The translations under genes were made by a program, and so were the position numbers. A stretch of 64,000 bases of DNA, taken from Blastomussa wellsi (Eukaryota; Cnidaria; Anthozoa; Scleractinia; Plerogyridae). Below the pieces are notes generated by a model. That model saw only the letters and a list, made by a program, of their open reading frames with translations. It was not told where the DNA came from and made no database searches. Shown here in pieces: positions 42,034 to 53,315 of this stretch; position 1 is the stretch's first letter; each line of letters opens with the position of its first letter. The stretch is taken from contig OX393568.1 of the NCBI GenBank assembly GCA_947652115.1, positions 8,205,175-8,269,174 of the forward strand, read 5' to 3'.

Positions 42034-43313
42034 CTCCTACGCAGCCGTTATTAGGGGATTGCGTTACACTTGTCCCCACTAACGTCTGCTTAACCGAGGC
42101 CAACATTCCTATCCGCCGCTTCGCCAATCAGATTTTACCTACTAAAATCCGGAAAGCCGACCTTCCCCTTGACCGCCGCTTAGCCAATCAGATTTTACCA
42201 ACTAAAATCCCCACGACGCCTCTCCCGCCGCGAGACAACCTGCCAGAGACGATTGATTTTGCTCCAAGTCAGAGATTTCTCTGGTAAATTCATTTTAAAT
42301 GAAAGCAAGTTCTGAATTTGCGAAGGGAAACTTATTCACTGAAGGGAAGAGAGATACACTCCTTAATTTATCAACTGGCTACGGTAAGTCGTTTGTTATC
42401 AAGCTTTGCCTTCAGTGTGTTCGACAGTCTCATTGATTTTCAGTTTTCATATTTTTCCACACAGCTCCTCAAAAAGACGTACAATCCAGCAACGAATTAC
42501 TGAACTTCAGCCAAATGAAAAGCTAGCCCATGGGTCAAAGTTTCCACGTTTCAGACTCTAAACGACTGCGTGGCGATTTTGGTGTTCGGAAAAATATTAT
42601 TTCAAGTGTGTTCGCCGTTCACAATCGTCGGTTGTTCAAACCCAATTTTAAGCAAAAGGAGGCCTCAAATCAAAGGGCCAATGAACTATCGAAAGGAGAA
42701 GTTGAACATATTTTCAAGCCAGCCTTTTAACCCAGCAGCGCTGGCCGTTCTAAATCGTTCTGTGGCAAGTTTGTCGAATGAATGATTCAGCGCGGTGAAG
42801 TTGTATTCGCTTTGACTGGCTCTTTCCAATTTTACCCTTCGATTTGTTCGCTCGTAAATACCACGGATGTAGGCCTCTTTGATGATTTCTAAATTAATTC
42901 CGCTTTGCGCTTTCGAGTTGACGAAGTCTTTTGTAGCATTTTATAGCGTTGAAATAAATATTTCTGATCCACTGTTGTGTTCATGGGAGAGAGATCATCT
43001 TTCCCAAAATATTAACCCTTCCAACTTATGAGAGAATCAGACTCGCACGCTTACCTCTTGTATTCACAATAAATAATATTTTATTTGGTGTTTCAAACAT
43101 CGAAATACACCAGAGTATTGTATCCAACAGCGCCGGCATCCCGAAGAACGGATTCGCGGGAAATTTTATAACGATCATTTTGAATGCCTCCAGACAATGC
43201 TGATTGGTTAGTTTGTCTGGCGAGAGACAATGGGAAAGGAATGTTGGTCGCGGTTAAGCAGGCGTTAGTGGGGACAAGAGTAACGCAATCCCCTAATAAC
43301 GCCTGCGTAGGAG
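42034..43313. mobile_element. DNA transposon with about 80-bp TIRs, non-autonomous
   Basis: CTCCTACGCAGCCGTTATTA at 42034 and the matching inverted end at 43313 stay similar for about 80 bases (through GGGGATTGCGTTAC and CTTGTCCCCACTAACG). Two direct copies of CCAATCAGATTTTACC sit inside the left end. Frames up to 76 codons show no transposase. It sits between short GCCATGCGAG repeats, so the target duplication cannot be read. Confidence 0.75.
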
Positions 43314-43477
43314 GCGAAGCCATGCGAGGCAGACTTGCGAGGCACCTGGAAACACGCTAGGCAGTCAGTAGACTTGTAAGATGGAATTCGATGCAGTGAA
43401 AAAGTAATTCCATGCATTCGGATCGGTCACATGAGTTTCAAGAGGATGTAAACGCCCTCTTCAGTGGCCACAAGTGC

Positions 43478-43727
43478 GATGAACTAAGGGGGGAGGGGTG
43501 GGGGAGGGGGAGGCCGGGCATAGGCGGGGCATTTGAACTGAGCTGAGACTTTCTGTTCAAATGCCCTACCCCAGGGAATTGTGGATTGTCAAAATAGTAA
43601 CTAATAGTCAATAAAATGTTGCCAGAAAGGCCACTAAACGGTCAAAAGTCCCCACTACGGCACTACTGTCAAATCCCCCACCTATGCCTGGCCTCCCCCC
43701 CCCAGCGGCTTAACATTGATAGGAGCA
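43478..43727 (-). mobile_element. G-rich TIR MITE, diverged copy
   Basis: Reading on the minus strand it has TATCAATG, a long G run, AGGCATAGGTGGGGGATTTG and GGGGACTTTTGACC, as in the element at 60919-61172. The right end is followed by TAA; the left end is unclear. Confidence 0.6.
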
Positions 43728-43839
43728 TAAAAACTTCAAAAGCCCATCTCGGATTCACGGCAAAAACCAGGGAGAGTGGGGGGAGAAACCACGAAATGTG
43801 TTTTGAATGGTCACGTAAACACTCAATTTGAATACAAAG

Positions 43840-43995
43840 GCTACATGTTTTGAATGGCTCCCATGTTGATTTCCATGGCTCGCATGTTTTTTTTTTCATG
43901 GCTCGCATGTTTTTTTCATGGCTCGCATGGTTTTTCCTGCCTCGCAAGTCTGCCTCGCATGGCTCGCATGCCTCACAAGTCCGCCTCGTATGGCT
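43840..43995 (+). repeat. Short imperfect tandem repeat, ATGGCTCGCATG
   Basis: About ten imperfect copies of GGCTCGCATG or GCCTCGCA separated by T-runs. Inverted copies occur at 41995-42028 and 43318-43345, flanking the 42.0-43.3 kb transposon. Confidence 0.75.
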
Positions 43996-44021
43996 CGCTG
44001 GCTCGCATATTGTATACACTC

Positions 44022-44076
44022 GATCTAGAGCGTCGCACCGGTATCGCAGAGGTCACGGGCTCGAATCCCGTTCAAG
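44022..44076 (+). pseudogene. tRNA-derived fragment, 3' half
   Basis: AGAGCGTCGCACCGGTATCGCAGAGGTCACGGGCTCGAATCCCGTT gives a paired T arm (ACGGG/CCCGT) but no proper acceptor or anticodon stem. Probably a SINE head. Confidence 0.5.
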
Positions 44077-44356
44077 TCCTGATTTTTTCCGGCTTCTTTA
44101 TTCCAATTGCTTAAACTGGAAATTCACTGCGAAGATCATTTCTCACGCTCAGTGTGAACAGTCTAAAAACATACATAATATATAGCTTAGCTAAAATTTA
44201 TTGAAAACGCTCTGTAGGTCCTCAGTCGGAGGTTACATAAATGAGATAGTCAGCAAGACTTCGAAACTTAGTATTGCTTAAAATATTTACAGAAATTATA
44301 TGGTATGTACCCTCCGTACGACATATGTCTTGCTAGTCATCTAGCATCTGATGCTA
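44077..44356. other. No gene seen
   Basis: Unremarkable AT-rich sequence. Confidence 0.3.
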
Positions 44357-44797
44357 GAGGGTCTCAATGGGGTTAACCGTTAGCCGTAAAATGGCCAAAG
44401 TCAGAGTCTGATGTGTTGTGCGTATGTGTTCTGGTAGCGAGAAAAGCCGCTCGAAACCGGAAGTGTCGTAAGTGTCTGCATAATTTCATTGTTTATAATT
44501 TAAACTCTATCTTATTTTGGTATTCTTAATATTTTCCACCTCAGTAAAATCATAAGAGTTATATAGTTCACTGGGAGTGTACACACACACACACAAAATA
44601 CTTTTTTATCTCAAAATAGTCCAAAGACTTTCAGTATGTTTTACAACAATGGAAATTAATATAACACTTCTTAAAACAATAGAAATTATTTTTTAACTCC
44701 TCCTGCTAACCGTAATGGAACAAAATTAACCGTTAGCCGTAAAAAAGCCAAAAAGTTAACCGTTAACCGTAAAAGCCACTACCCCATTGAGACCCTC
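44357..44797. mobile_element. MITE with GAGGGTCTC ends and 6-bp duplication
   Basis: GAGGGTCTCAATGGGG at the left is exactly inverted at the right; flanks are ATGCTA on both sides (44351-44356, 44798-44803). Inside, TTAACCGTTAGCCGTAAAA occurs near both ends in mirrored and direct forms. The GAGG start and 6-bp duplication match the 2.0-kb transposon family. Confidence 0.85.
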
Positions 44798-44803
44798 ATG
44801 CTA

Positions 44804-45810
44804 ATGGCACTGTTTAAAAATTATAATTCTCAAAATGTATACATAAAAAAGCTGTGAAAGTTCAAGAAATTCGCAGATTCTTAATTAGTTCTAAATAAGA
44901 AATAAGCAATTAAAGGAAGCGAATAAGCGAAAATAAGAACTTTTATCAAGAATAGGGGGCTGTAAACTCCCTCTTTCCCGAATCCTGAAAAATGTCGACA
45001 ATTTTCGAAATGGGAGGAAGGGGGCTATAGCCTCCCGCCCTCCCCCGGCTCGTACGCCTGTGTAGCTGTATTTCAAATGGATTACGTTTTCTTGACAAGA
45101 ATTTAGTATTTTTCTTGTTACTAATTTTCAGTTAAAAAATTTGTCTATATTTGTGCGATTGCCAGTTTCAAGAAATCAATCATCACAACTATTAGCTCTT
45201 TCCTCCCACCACAATAACCAACATTTATAAATAAGTCATTTCCGAGTTGCCATCTTACTCTGTTCAAAATCGAGGCTTTGTACACAAGGGAGCTATATGG
45301 AAGTGATTTTGATTTTCAAGACAAAAGACGAGATATGAAAAGGTTGTGCGCCAAGACTCGTCTTGAAACAGAGGAAAACCGCATCTCGGAAATGGCCACA
45401 GGTTTGTTGTGCAACTCTTCTCAAAAACCAAAACGGCAAAAAAGATGTATGTACTGCATGGAAAGTCTATTTACGTAGTTACTGTATATCCCTGAACGCG
45501 AGGGATAAATGTCGCATTTGCAAATTAACAAAAATATGCATTTCACATAAATGCATGAGTAGGTCAAAGATATTTGGCGGCTACCTAAAGAACGTTAAAT
45601 TTTTAACACACTCTGATTTGTCAACCCGATTTTTATGAAGTGAAGTCCGCGGAAAAGTGTGTGCGTGGACTTGTGGGAATGTTGCAGTACCAGACCGCGT
45701 TTCGCCGCCTAACCATCAACCCCCGGGCTCCCTGTTTCCTTCTTTCACTTAAGATACTAACAAAGCGAAAACATAAGACCGACAAATTGTAACATGTAAA
45801 TACGCCTTTT
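44804..45810. other. 3' flank of the membrane-protein gene, no further gene seen
   Basis: Short frames only. A 3' UTR of the minus-strand gene is expected at its right side, but I see no clear polyadenylation signal. Confidence 0.35.
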
Positions 45811-46589
45811 TTAACGGCCATTATGATAGAATTTTCCCATGTAACCATTAACGTATTCGGCAGAGGACGGACGCGCTACCGTTCGAGATCCTTTCGATTT
45901 CTTTGTCTCTCCTGGGCTGGCAAGATTTCCCTCACTGCCAAAGGTCTTTGCTTTTCTTGAGCTTTCTGGCGGCTTTGTAGCCAAGTTTACTGGATACTTT
46001 TTTCCTCCGGTTTTTGAGATAAGATGCATATATACCCTGTTTTCATTACAGTTTACATACAGTGGATACTGTTTTGCCGATGTTTTCTTCAGTTTCTTTG
46101 CTTTCTTTCCCCGTTTGCTTCTTCCAAATGGCGTGGCATCTTCCAATTCATCGACACAGCTGTCGACGCCATTGTCTCTCGCGATAGCCCCCCTTTCAGT
46201 CTCAGTTGAACCTGGATAGGGCGGTGGAGTTAGAGTTTCACCGCTGCCTTCTGCTGGTATGTCGTGATTTTGTTGGACATCGTCGTAAACTGCTAGAACA
46301 GGTCGACTTCCGTTTTGTGTCTGGATAGTTAGACCCCTTGAAAGATAATCACCTTCTTCGATTACAGCTTGGCACCCAACGCTGTTCGTTCTTTGTGCGT
46401 GGCTTACTTCAGTTAGCTTACATGGTGATTTTTTCCTCCTCTGTTTCTTTAAATAACAGCTTAAGCTCGAACGAAATAAAGTCAATAAGATCAGGAATCC
46501 AGCCCCGAACGCCAAGCCGTAGAGGAAGATCAACAAGAAATCATGCGGTGCTTTTGTGGGTTCTTCGGTGACTTGAGTTTCTTTTGAGT
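45811..46589 (-). CDS. Exon 3 of a single-pass membrane protein: stalk, TM, cytoplasmic tail
   Basis: Behind an acceptor (TTAAATTACAG) the frame enters in phase 1 and runs 258 codons to a stop. It has a short Thr/Glu-rich stalk, a transmembrane helix (LLIFLYGLAFGAGFLILLTLF), a basic stop-transfer KKQRRKK, and a cytoplasmic tail of about 215 residues with VYDDV, TPPPYPG (a WW-domain-type PPxY motif), Lys-rich KRGKKAKKLKK, and a Tyr-rich end (YVNGYMGKFYHNGR). Phase agrees with exons at 55361 and 56451. The family is not recognised. It is likely a receptor or adhesion protein of the plasma membrane; the function is unknown. Confidence 0.75.
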
Positions 46590-47261
46590 CTGTAATTTAA
46601 GGATTAAAAATCAAGCGTCAGTATTGTTTGTAAAACTAGACTACGAACAGTCTCTCTTTTTATCTAAAGTCATTGGGCATAAACAAAAAAACAAAATGAA
46701 ACTAGTCATGGAAAGAGCGCGATACAGGAGCGGCGAAGCCTCTAGCTGCGAGTAGCGCCAGGGCCGGGAAAATACTTAATCGTCGGTCAGGATTAAAAGG
46801 GAGACTACTCGCAGCCTAAACCAAAATCATTTAAATATTTAGCTTGGGACATTATTCGTATGTATTACAGTCAAACCTTAATTGATTTTAAAATTTCCGG
46901 GGAGATTGTTTTTGGCGAGGTTGCCCAGTGTCCTTCTTATGGCACTCGATAACATCTCTTGAATGGCCCCCAACACTTAGATTTTTTTTAGACATTGATT
47001 TTTTGTCTGAAACCAATGAAACACGGTTCAACATCTTTCAACTTCTGTTGACCAACAAATGTTGATCATCTTTGCGACTTGTTGAAACGTTTTTGCGTTT
47101 TCCCATGTCGTTCAACAAATGGCAACTTGATGAACGGAATAGAGCCAAGCTCTATATTCGTTCAACAAAGGTCAACATGTTGAATGGCATATTTCAACGT
47201 TCAACATCACACCACACATCACATCACACCGTCGGTGGGAAGTATAACAATATAATTTGGT
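46590..47261. other. Start of intron 2, repeat-rich
   Basis: TTCAACA/TGTTGAA words recur at 47025-47215, typical of a decayed MITE. AGTCTCC/CTGCGAGTAG words at 46745-46820 form a weak inverted repeat. Confidence 0.4.
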
Positions 47262-48312
47262 TTTATCAACTGGGTTGATAATGTGAATTGGCCACCGTAA
47301 AGAGATTCAAGAGCTGACGTTTCGAGCGTTAGCCCTTCGTCGGAGCGAATCGAGCGTTAGCCCTTCGTCGGAGCGAATCAAGGAATTGTGGGTCGTACGT
47401 TTTTTATATAGAGAAAGATGGAGCTACGCTATTGGCTGGTGCCTGGTAACGTGAAAACAACGGAATAAATTAGTTGAATGAAAAGCGTTCGTTGATACCG
47501 TGAGGATTAAGAGTGCCGGTTTGAAAAATAAATTTTTTGTTTTGAGTTTTGCGGCTTTCCGTGTTTCCTTGGTAAAGGGAAAGGCCGCAGACTTCCATGT
47601 GCTGCTTACAATGATTTGGGAGATTGAAGTGTCTCGCGACCGGTTTTGGTGCAGTTTTGTCGTCTTTCTCTACGTCGCGAAGGTGTTCTCGGAATCGGTC
47701 GCCTAGTCGTCTCCCTGTTTCGCCGATGTATAACTTTTTGCAAAGAGTGCAAGTTATGCAGTAGATGACATTGGCTGAGGTACAGGTGAAATGATCAGTG
47801 ATCCTGATAGATCGCTTGGATCCCGATATTTTGTCAACGTTGTGAATGAAAGGGCATGTTTTGCATCGTGCGCGAGCGCATTTAAAAGTTCCGGGTTGAT
47901 CACTTGTTTGGAATGCACTACAAAGACGGCGAAGTCTAAGAAACTGAGAATAAGGAATGGAATTCTTGACATGTGATGGATGTGAAGATGAATACAACAA
48001 ATAACTATGAGAATCTGTGGGTTTGTAGTGCACACTGATGCATAAAACGTTGCCTTCGATGGAAACTTTGATATCCAGGAATGCTAAGGAAGTAAAGGAA
48101 ATTTCCCAGGTATCTTTAAGGGCAGGATGAAACGAATTAACAGCGGTTATAAATTGATTGAGATCCTCTCTGGTAGAAGAGGTAGCGCCGATACAGTCGT
48201 CAATGTAGCGACGATAGAGTTCAGGTTTTGGGCCGTTGTATTGATTGAAAAATTGGTGTTCAACGTAGCCTACGAAAAGATTGGGGTAGCTGGGTCCCAT
48301 TTTGGTACATTG
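47262..48312 (-). mobile_element. PLE remnant 1 with terminal repeat
   Basis: It includes the terminal repeat (47262-47390, with a hammerhead-like motif at 47316-47343) and the 3' part of the single PLE gene. The 5' part of the reverse transcriptase is missing; the break is at about 48312. Confidence 0.85.
47470..48312 (-). pseudogene. PLE reverse transcriptase end plus GIY-YIG endonuclease
   Basis: The open frame has the catalytic RT motif YRRYIDD (about 48200), the linker with SAFQTSDQPGTFKCARARC and CKTCPF (zinc-finger-like cysteines), and the GIY-YIG nuclease with KLYIGETGRRLGDRFREHL (about 47700-47760). Compared with PLE remnant 2, about 110-120 residues between LRRLC and SAFQ are missing, in frame. 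Without its amino part it cannot be active. Confidence 0.85.
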
Positions 48313-48353
48313 GCTTAATAAAGAGAAAAAACAAAGTCTACCATAAAAGCAAA

Positions 48354-48424
48354 GAGGTGGAATCGATCCCGGGTCACTCAGATTGCGAGTTATTCCCACT
48401 AACCACTACACTAACGAGTCCCGG
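48354..48424 (-). pseudogene. tRNA-like sequence
   Basis: The minus strand reads CGTTAGTGTAGTGGTTAG (A-box-like) and GACCCGGGATCGATTCC (B-box-like), with a 4-bp anticodon stem ACTC/GAGT. The loop lacks T33, so no isotype is assigned. Probably a SINE head. Confidence 0.45.
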
Positions 48425-48479
48425 CTGCCGAACACCGAATATTTTGAATTTATCGTGTTGCCCTTACCATTCTTGAGAG

Positions 48480-50215
48480 CTAACCATATAACCGCAGTGC
48501 TCAGTAGACTAACCGGATTGCTTAATTTTAATAGGCTAACCGCAATGCTCAGTAGGCTAACCGGATTGCTTGATAGGCTAACCGGATTGCTTTGCAGGCT
48601 AACCGCAGTGCTCAGTAGGCTAACTGGATTGTTTAATAGGCTATAACCGCAGTGCTCAGTAGGCTAACTGGATTGTTTAATAGGCTATAACCGCAGTGCT
48701 CAGTAGGCTAACCGGATTGCTTAATAGGCTAACCGCAGTGCTCAGTAGGCTAACCGGATTGCTTAATAGGCTAACCGCAGTGCTCAGTAGGCTAACCGGA
48801 TTGCTTAATAGGCTAACCGCAGTGCTCAGTAGGTTAACCGGATTGCTTTGCAGGCTAACCGCAGTGCTCAGTGGGCTAACCGGATTGCTTAATAGGCTAA
48901 CCGCAGTGCTCAGTAGGCTAACCGGATTGTTTAATAGGCTAACCGCAGTGCTCAGTAGGTTAACCGGATTGCTTTGCAGGCTAACCGCAGTGCTCAGTGG
49001 GCTAACCGGATTGTTTAATAGGCTAACCGCAGTGCTCAGTAGGCTAACCGGATTGTTTAATAGGCTAACCGCAGTGCTCAGTAGGTTAACCGGATTGCTT
49101 TGCAGGCTAACCGCAGTGCTCAGTAGGCTAACCGGATTGCTTAATAGGCTAATTGCAGTGCTCAGTAGGCTAACCGGATTGTTTAATAGGCTAACCGCAG
49201 TGCTCAGTAGGTTAACCGGATTGCTTTGCAGGCTAACCGCAGTGCTCAGTGGGCTAACCGGATTGCTTAATAGGCTAACCGCAGTGCTCAGTAGGCTAAC
49301 CGGATTGTTTAATAGGCTAACCGCAGTGCTCAGTAGGCTAACCGGATTGCTTAATTTTAATAGGCTAACCGCAGTGCTCAGTAGGCTAACCGGATTGCTT
49401 AATTTTAATAGGCTAACCGCAGTGCTCAGTAGGTTAACCGGATTGCTTTGCAGGCTAACCGCAGTGCTCAGTGGGCTAACCGGATTGCTTAATAGGCTAA
49501 CCGCAGTGCTCAGTAGGCTAACCGGATTGTTTAATAGGCTAACCGCAGTGCTCAGTAGGTTAACTGGATTGCTTTGCAGGCTAACCGCAGTGCTCAGTGG
49601 GCTAACCGGATTGTTTAATAGGCTAACCGCAGTGCTCAGTAGGCTAACCGGATTGTTTAATAGGCTAACCGCAGTGCTCAGTAGGTTAACCGGATTGCTT
49701 TGCAGGCTAACCGCAGTGCTCAGTAGGCTAACCGGATTGCTTAATAGGCTAACCGCAGTGCTCAGTAGGCTAACCGGATTGTTTAATAGGCTAACCGCAG
49801 TGCTCAGTAGGTTAACCGGATTGCTTTGCAGGCTAACCGCAGTGCTCAGTGGGCTAACCGGATTGCTTAATAGGCTAACCGCAGTGCTCAGTAGGCTAAC
49901 CGGATTGTTTAATAGGCTAACCGCAGTGCTCAGTAGGCTAACCGGATTGCTTAATTTTAATAGGCTAACCGCAGTGCTCAGTAGGCTAACCGGATTGCTT
50001 AATAGGCTAACCGCAGTGCTCAGTAGGCTAACCGGATTGCTTAATTTTAATGGACTAACCGCAGTGCTCAGTAGGCTAACCGGATTGCTTAATAGGCTAA
50101 CCGCAGTGCTCAGTAGGCTAACCGGATTGCTTAATTTTAATAGGCTAACCGCAGTGCTCAGTAGGCTAACCGGATTGCTTTGTAGGCTAACCGCAGTGTT
50201 ATAATAGGCTAACTA
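48480..50215 (+). repeat. Minisatellite, 42-bp unit with 600-bp higher-order repeat
   Basis: About 40 units of 42 bases each consist of two related 21-mers, AGGCTAACCGCAGTGCTCAG-T and AGGCTAACCGGATTGCTTAA-T. Variants (CTTAATAG, TTTAATAG, CTTTGCAG, and a 6-base-longer CTTAATTTTAATAG) recur in fixed order, and 48841-49345 is repeated at 49441-49945 with an exact 600-base offset (14 units plus two 6-base extensions). Because 42, 6 and 600 are multiples of three, a 502-codon frame stays open; it is not a gene. The array lies in intron 2 of the membrane-protein gene. Confidence 0.95.
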
Positions 50216-50432
50216 GGGTGATTTTGTAGTCTAATTTAGCTAACCAAACTCGTTCCCAGTGCATTCCGAGCCAGAGGGCCATTCGAGGGATGTTATTGAT
50301 TGCCGAAATTTGATCTTTAGTAGTATTGTATTTGTAAATCTTGCCATTAATTTTTTTATAATTATTCACAACAAATCAGTAATTAAATCAACCAAATCAA
50401 AACTGACGTACAATTTGCGAAAAAAAAACTGT
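50216..50432. other. Spacer
   Basis: The right part resembles 40420-40512 beside the split tRNA-Asp. No gene. Confidence 0.4.
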
Positions 50433-50504
50433 CTCCCCGGCGGGGAATCGAACCCCGGTCTCCCGCGTGACAGGCGGGGATACTCACCACTATACTACCG
50501 AGAA
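50433..50504 (-). tRNA. tRNA-Asp (GTC), intronic
   Basis: The body matches 40169-40240 except TT for TC at positions 1-2, leaving a T-G wobble at the second acceptor pair. Anticodon GTC and both promoter boxes are intact; a T8 run follows on the minus strand. It lies on the same strand as the host gene. Confidence 0.88.
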
Positions 50505-50540
50505 TTGCACGAGTAAATTGTTATAAAAATTCGAATCAGT

Positions 50541-51845
50541 TAAGCGGGCTCGAAAGGTTTGTAAAACTATCTTTTCGTGGGCTACGTTGAACACAAATTT
50601 TTCAATCAATACAACGGCCCAAAACCTGAACTCTATCGTCGCTACATTGGCGACTGTATCGGCGCTACCTCTTCTAGCAGAGAGGATCTCAATCAATTTA
50701 TAACCGCTGTCAATTCGTTTCATCCTGGGAAATTTCCGGTACTTCTTTAGCATTCCTGGATATCAAAGTTTCCATCGAATGCAACGGTTTATGCACCAGT
50801 GTGCACTACAAACCCACAGGTTCTCATAGTTATTTGTTGTATTCATCTTCACATCCATCACATGTTTTCAGTTTCTTAGACTTCGCCGTCTTTGTAGTGA
50901 CGACTCTGAAATCAGAGGAAATGTGCAATTTCTTCGACAAACGCGCCTATCCTGCTTCTGTTGTTCAAGAGGGCCATCATCGTGGCCAACAAATTGATCG
51001 ACAGTCAGCACTACAAACGTCACAGAGAGAAAACAACGATAGGATTCCATTCACCCTCACATTTCACCCTCACAACCACGCAGTAAAATCCACTCTTCTT
51101 AAAAACTTTAAATTACTTCAAAATGATCCCGATACTGGTAGAATCTTTTTGCAACCTCCATTGATTTCATTCAAACGCGACAAAAACAAAGGTAACTTTT
51201 TATTCAGAAGTGCATTCCAAACAAGTGATCAACCCGGAAGTTTTAAATGCGCTCGCGCATGATGCAAAACATGCCCTTTCATTCACAACGTTGACAAAAT
51301 ATCGGGACCCAAGTGATCTATCAAGATAACTGATCATTTCACCTGTACCTCAGCCAATGTCATCTACTGCATAACTTGCACTCTTTGCAAAAAGTTATAC
51401 ATCGGCGAAACAGGGAGACGACTAGGCGACCAATTCCGAGAACACCTTCGGGACGTACAGAAAGACGACAAAAATGCATCTAAACAGGTTGCGAGACACT
51501 CCAATCTCCCAAATCATTCTGAGCAACACATGGCAGTCTGCGGCCTTTCCCTTCCCTTCACCAATGAAGCACGGAAAGCCGCAAAACTCTAGAACAAAAA
51601 TTTATTTTTCAAATCGGCACTCTTAATCCTCACAATATCAACGTATGCTTTTCATTCAACTAATTTATTCCGTTGTTTTCACGTTACCAGGAACAAACCA
51701 ATAGCGAAGCTCCATCTTTCTGTATATAAACCACACACGACCCACAACTCCTTGATTCGCTCCTAACGAAGGGCTAACGCTCGAAACGTCAGCTCTGGAA
51801 TCTCTTTATGGTTGCCAATTCACATTATCAACCCAGTGGATAAAA
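50541..51845 (+). mobile_element. PLE remnant 2 with terminal repeat
   Basis: It lies head-to-head with remnant 1. The same gene segment reads on the plus strand in several frames: FVGYVEH...YRRYI(G)D where the second catalytic-region Asp codon is Gly, a linker segment (50885-51262) that remnant 1 lacks, a stop after KCARA, then KLYIGETGRRLGDQFREHL (about 51390-51450). The terminal repeat (about 51755-51845) carries a hammerhead-like motif with A for core G5. It is dead. Confidence 0.8.
51762..51790 (+). ncRNA. Hammerhead-ribozyme-like motif
   Basis: CCTAACGAAGGGC-TAAC-GCTC-GAAAC-GTC: core U4 is present but G5 reads A, the opposite defect to the other copies, where position 4 is C and G5 is kept. 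Confidence 0.5.
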
Positions 51846-51864
51846 CCAAATTATATGTTTTTAC

Positions 51865-51909
<45 letters not shown>

Positions 51910-52113
51910 CTATCATTCACAAAGACTTGATGTGCGCGGGAATGAGAGGGAACGTAGACGAAGTTTTTGTTTCAAAAGTGTTTTAGGAACACCGGCTTTC
52001 GCGCTTAAAGAACTCTTCAAAATCGTCCGCAGTTCTTGTCTGGCGACTTGTCTGAGCCATGCCGTCACTCGCGTGCGTCGCTATTTCTCCGACCTGTCTC
52101 GGGCCGTGAGTTA
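51846..52113. other. No gene seen
   Basis: 51865-51910 resembles 25225-25275. A minus frame over the next MITE is not supported. Confidence 0.35.
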
Positions 52114-52271
52114 GGGTGCGTTCCTTTGATGTGATCCGGATCAGGATCAGTGATCCGAGATCATTGAGATCATGGTGCATCACAGGAACCGGCGAATCCT
52201 TGCTCAGAGTGGATTCGCCGGAGGGTTTGATACACTGATCGTGATCTAGATCATCCCAAAGGAACGCACCC
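52114..52271. mobile_element. 158-bp MITE with TTA duplication
   Basis: Ends GGGTGCGTTCCTTTGATG and the inverse (CATCCCAAAGGAACGCACCC-like) are flanked by TTA on both sides. Inside, GATC words alternate in both orientations. This fits PIF/Harbinger MITEs. Confidence 0.85.
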
Positions 52272-53243
52272 TTAGAAGCCACAAGCGGATGCTTTCTTAG
52301 TGAATGAGATAGCCGGTTCGTCCGACGGAAAGTATTGGAAGAGATCATCAGTTTCTCAATTTAACCTGAAGTGCACAGTTTCAGGCTCTCGTTTCGGCAT
52401 CTCTCATGATCTCGTATCTAATCGAACTTTCGGTAATCGAACACCAATCGTTCAATTGGGTTCGGTAATCGAACATAATCGAGCTCACACTGAAATTTGG
52501 TCAATCGATCAAAATCGAACGTTCGATTGCGTGCTGGTCGAACGGTCGACAGTCGAACAAAATGGAACGTTCGACAGGTCGTACGCAATCAAACGTGCGG
52601 TTATCGAAATCCTGATAAAAAAGTAATGAAAGTGCCCAAATATTACCCCTGTGAACTGTCTCCCTCATCACCCCCCCGAATCCTTTGTTAGCGATTTGAT
52701 AGGGCGATTGTCACCACAGGTGACCAAAGCGTACTATAAGAGTTTGTAAGAGAGTTTGTGTGGATTTATAATTTAGCTAAAAACCTTACCTGGAGTCCAT
52801 TTTTAGCCTTTCTTGAACTTTTGAAAGCCATGCGCGTGATTTTCATTCCGGCAACGGTCTCTTCACGTACTAAGAAGAGACCGTTGATAAAACCAAATTA
52901 TATTGTTATACTTCCCTTCCCTTCACTGCGTTCGGTCAGTCTGTACTCACGACCTCGGTCAAGATTCTCCCATACAGACCTCCCGCTCGGTTAATAAGAG
53001 CTAAATACACACTCAGTGATCTTGGCGTTTCAAGCAATCTGATTGGTTCGCTATCTCTGGCTAATGAGCATTATTAAAAACTAGCTATGGTATATTGCAT
53101 TTCCTGAGTTTTGATTGGTTGAGAGGCAATGGTATGTGAGCTCATATACCATTGACCTACCAAAAAGGTACGGTACGTGTACGCGTAAAAGAATGCATTT
53201 TTGCAATGTTTGTACAATATATATATATTTTTTTTTAATAAAA
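52272..53243. other. Intron sequence, TCGAAC-rich stretch
   Basis: 52395-52610 repeats (A)TCGAAC and GTTCGA many times in both orientations, like a decayed inverted-repeat element; 54815-54925 is similar. A donor-like CAG/GTAAGG on the minus strand at 52791 is preceded by a short open frame only in phase 0, which does not fit the phase-1 exons, so it was not used. Confidence 0.4.
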
Positions 53244-53278
<35 letters not shown>

Positions 53279-53282
53279 GTAG

Positions 53283-53315
<33 letters not shown>

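Noticed and set aside
44581..44596. ACACAC microsatellite
   Set aside because: Only about seven dinucleotides inside a MITE; not worth separate annotation.
48354..48424. Functional tRNA gene
   Set aside because: The anticodon loop lacks T33 and the stems pair poorly, so it was left as a tRNA-like relic.
48696..50204. A 502-codon open frame of repeated LTAVLSRLTGLLNR
   Set aside because: It is the product of a 42-bp minisatellite whose unit and variant lengths are multiples of three; there is no start context, signal or non-repeat domain.
48480..50215. CRISPR-like regular repeat
   Set aside because: Units are contiguous with no unique spacers, and the DNA is eukaryotic.
52770..52860. Extra exon of the membrane-protein gene ending at CAG/GTAAGG (52791)
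   Set aside because: The only open reading is phase 0, which clashes with the phase-1 boundaries, and it runs into a small hairpin.
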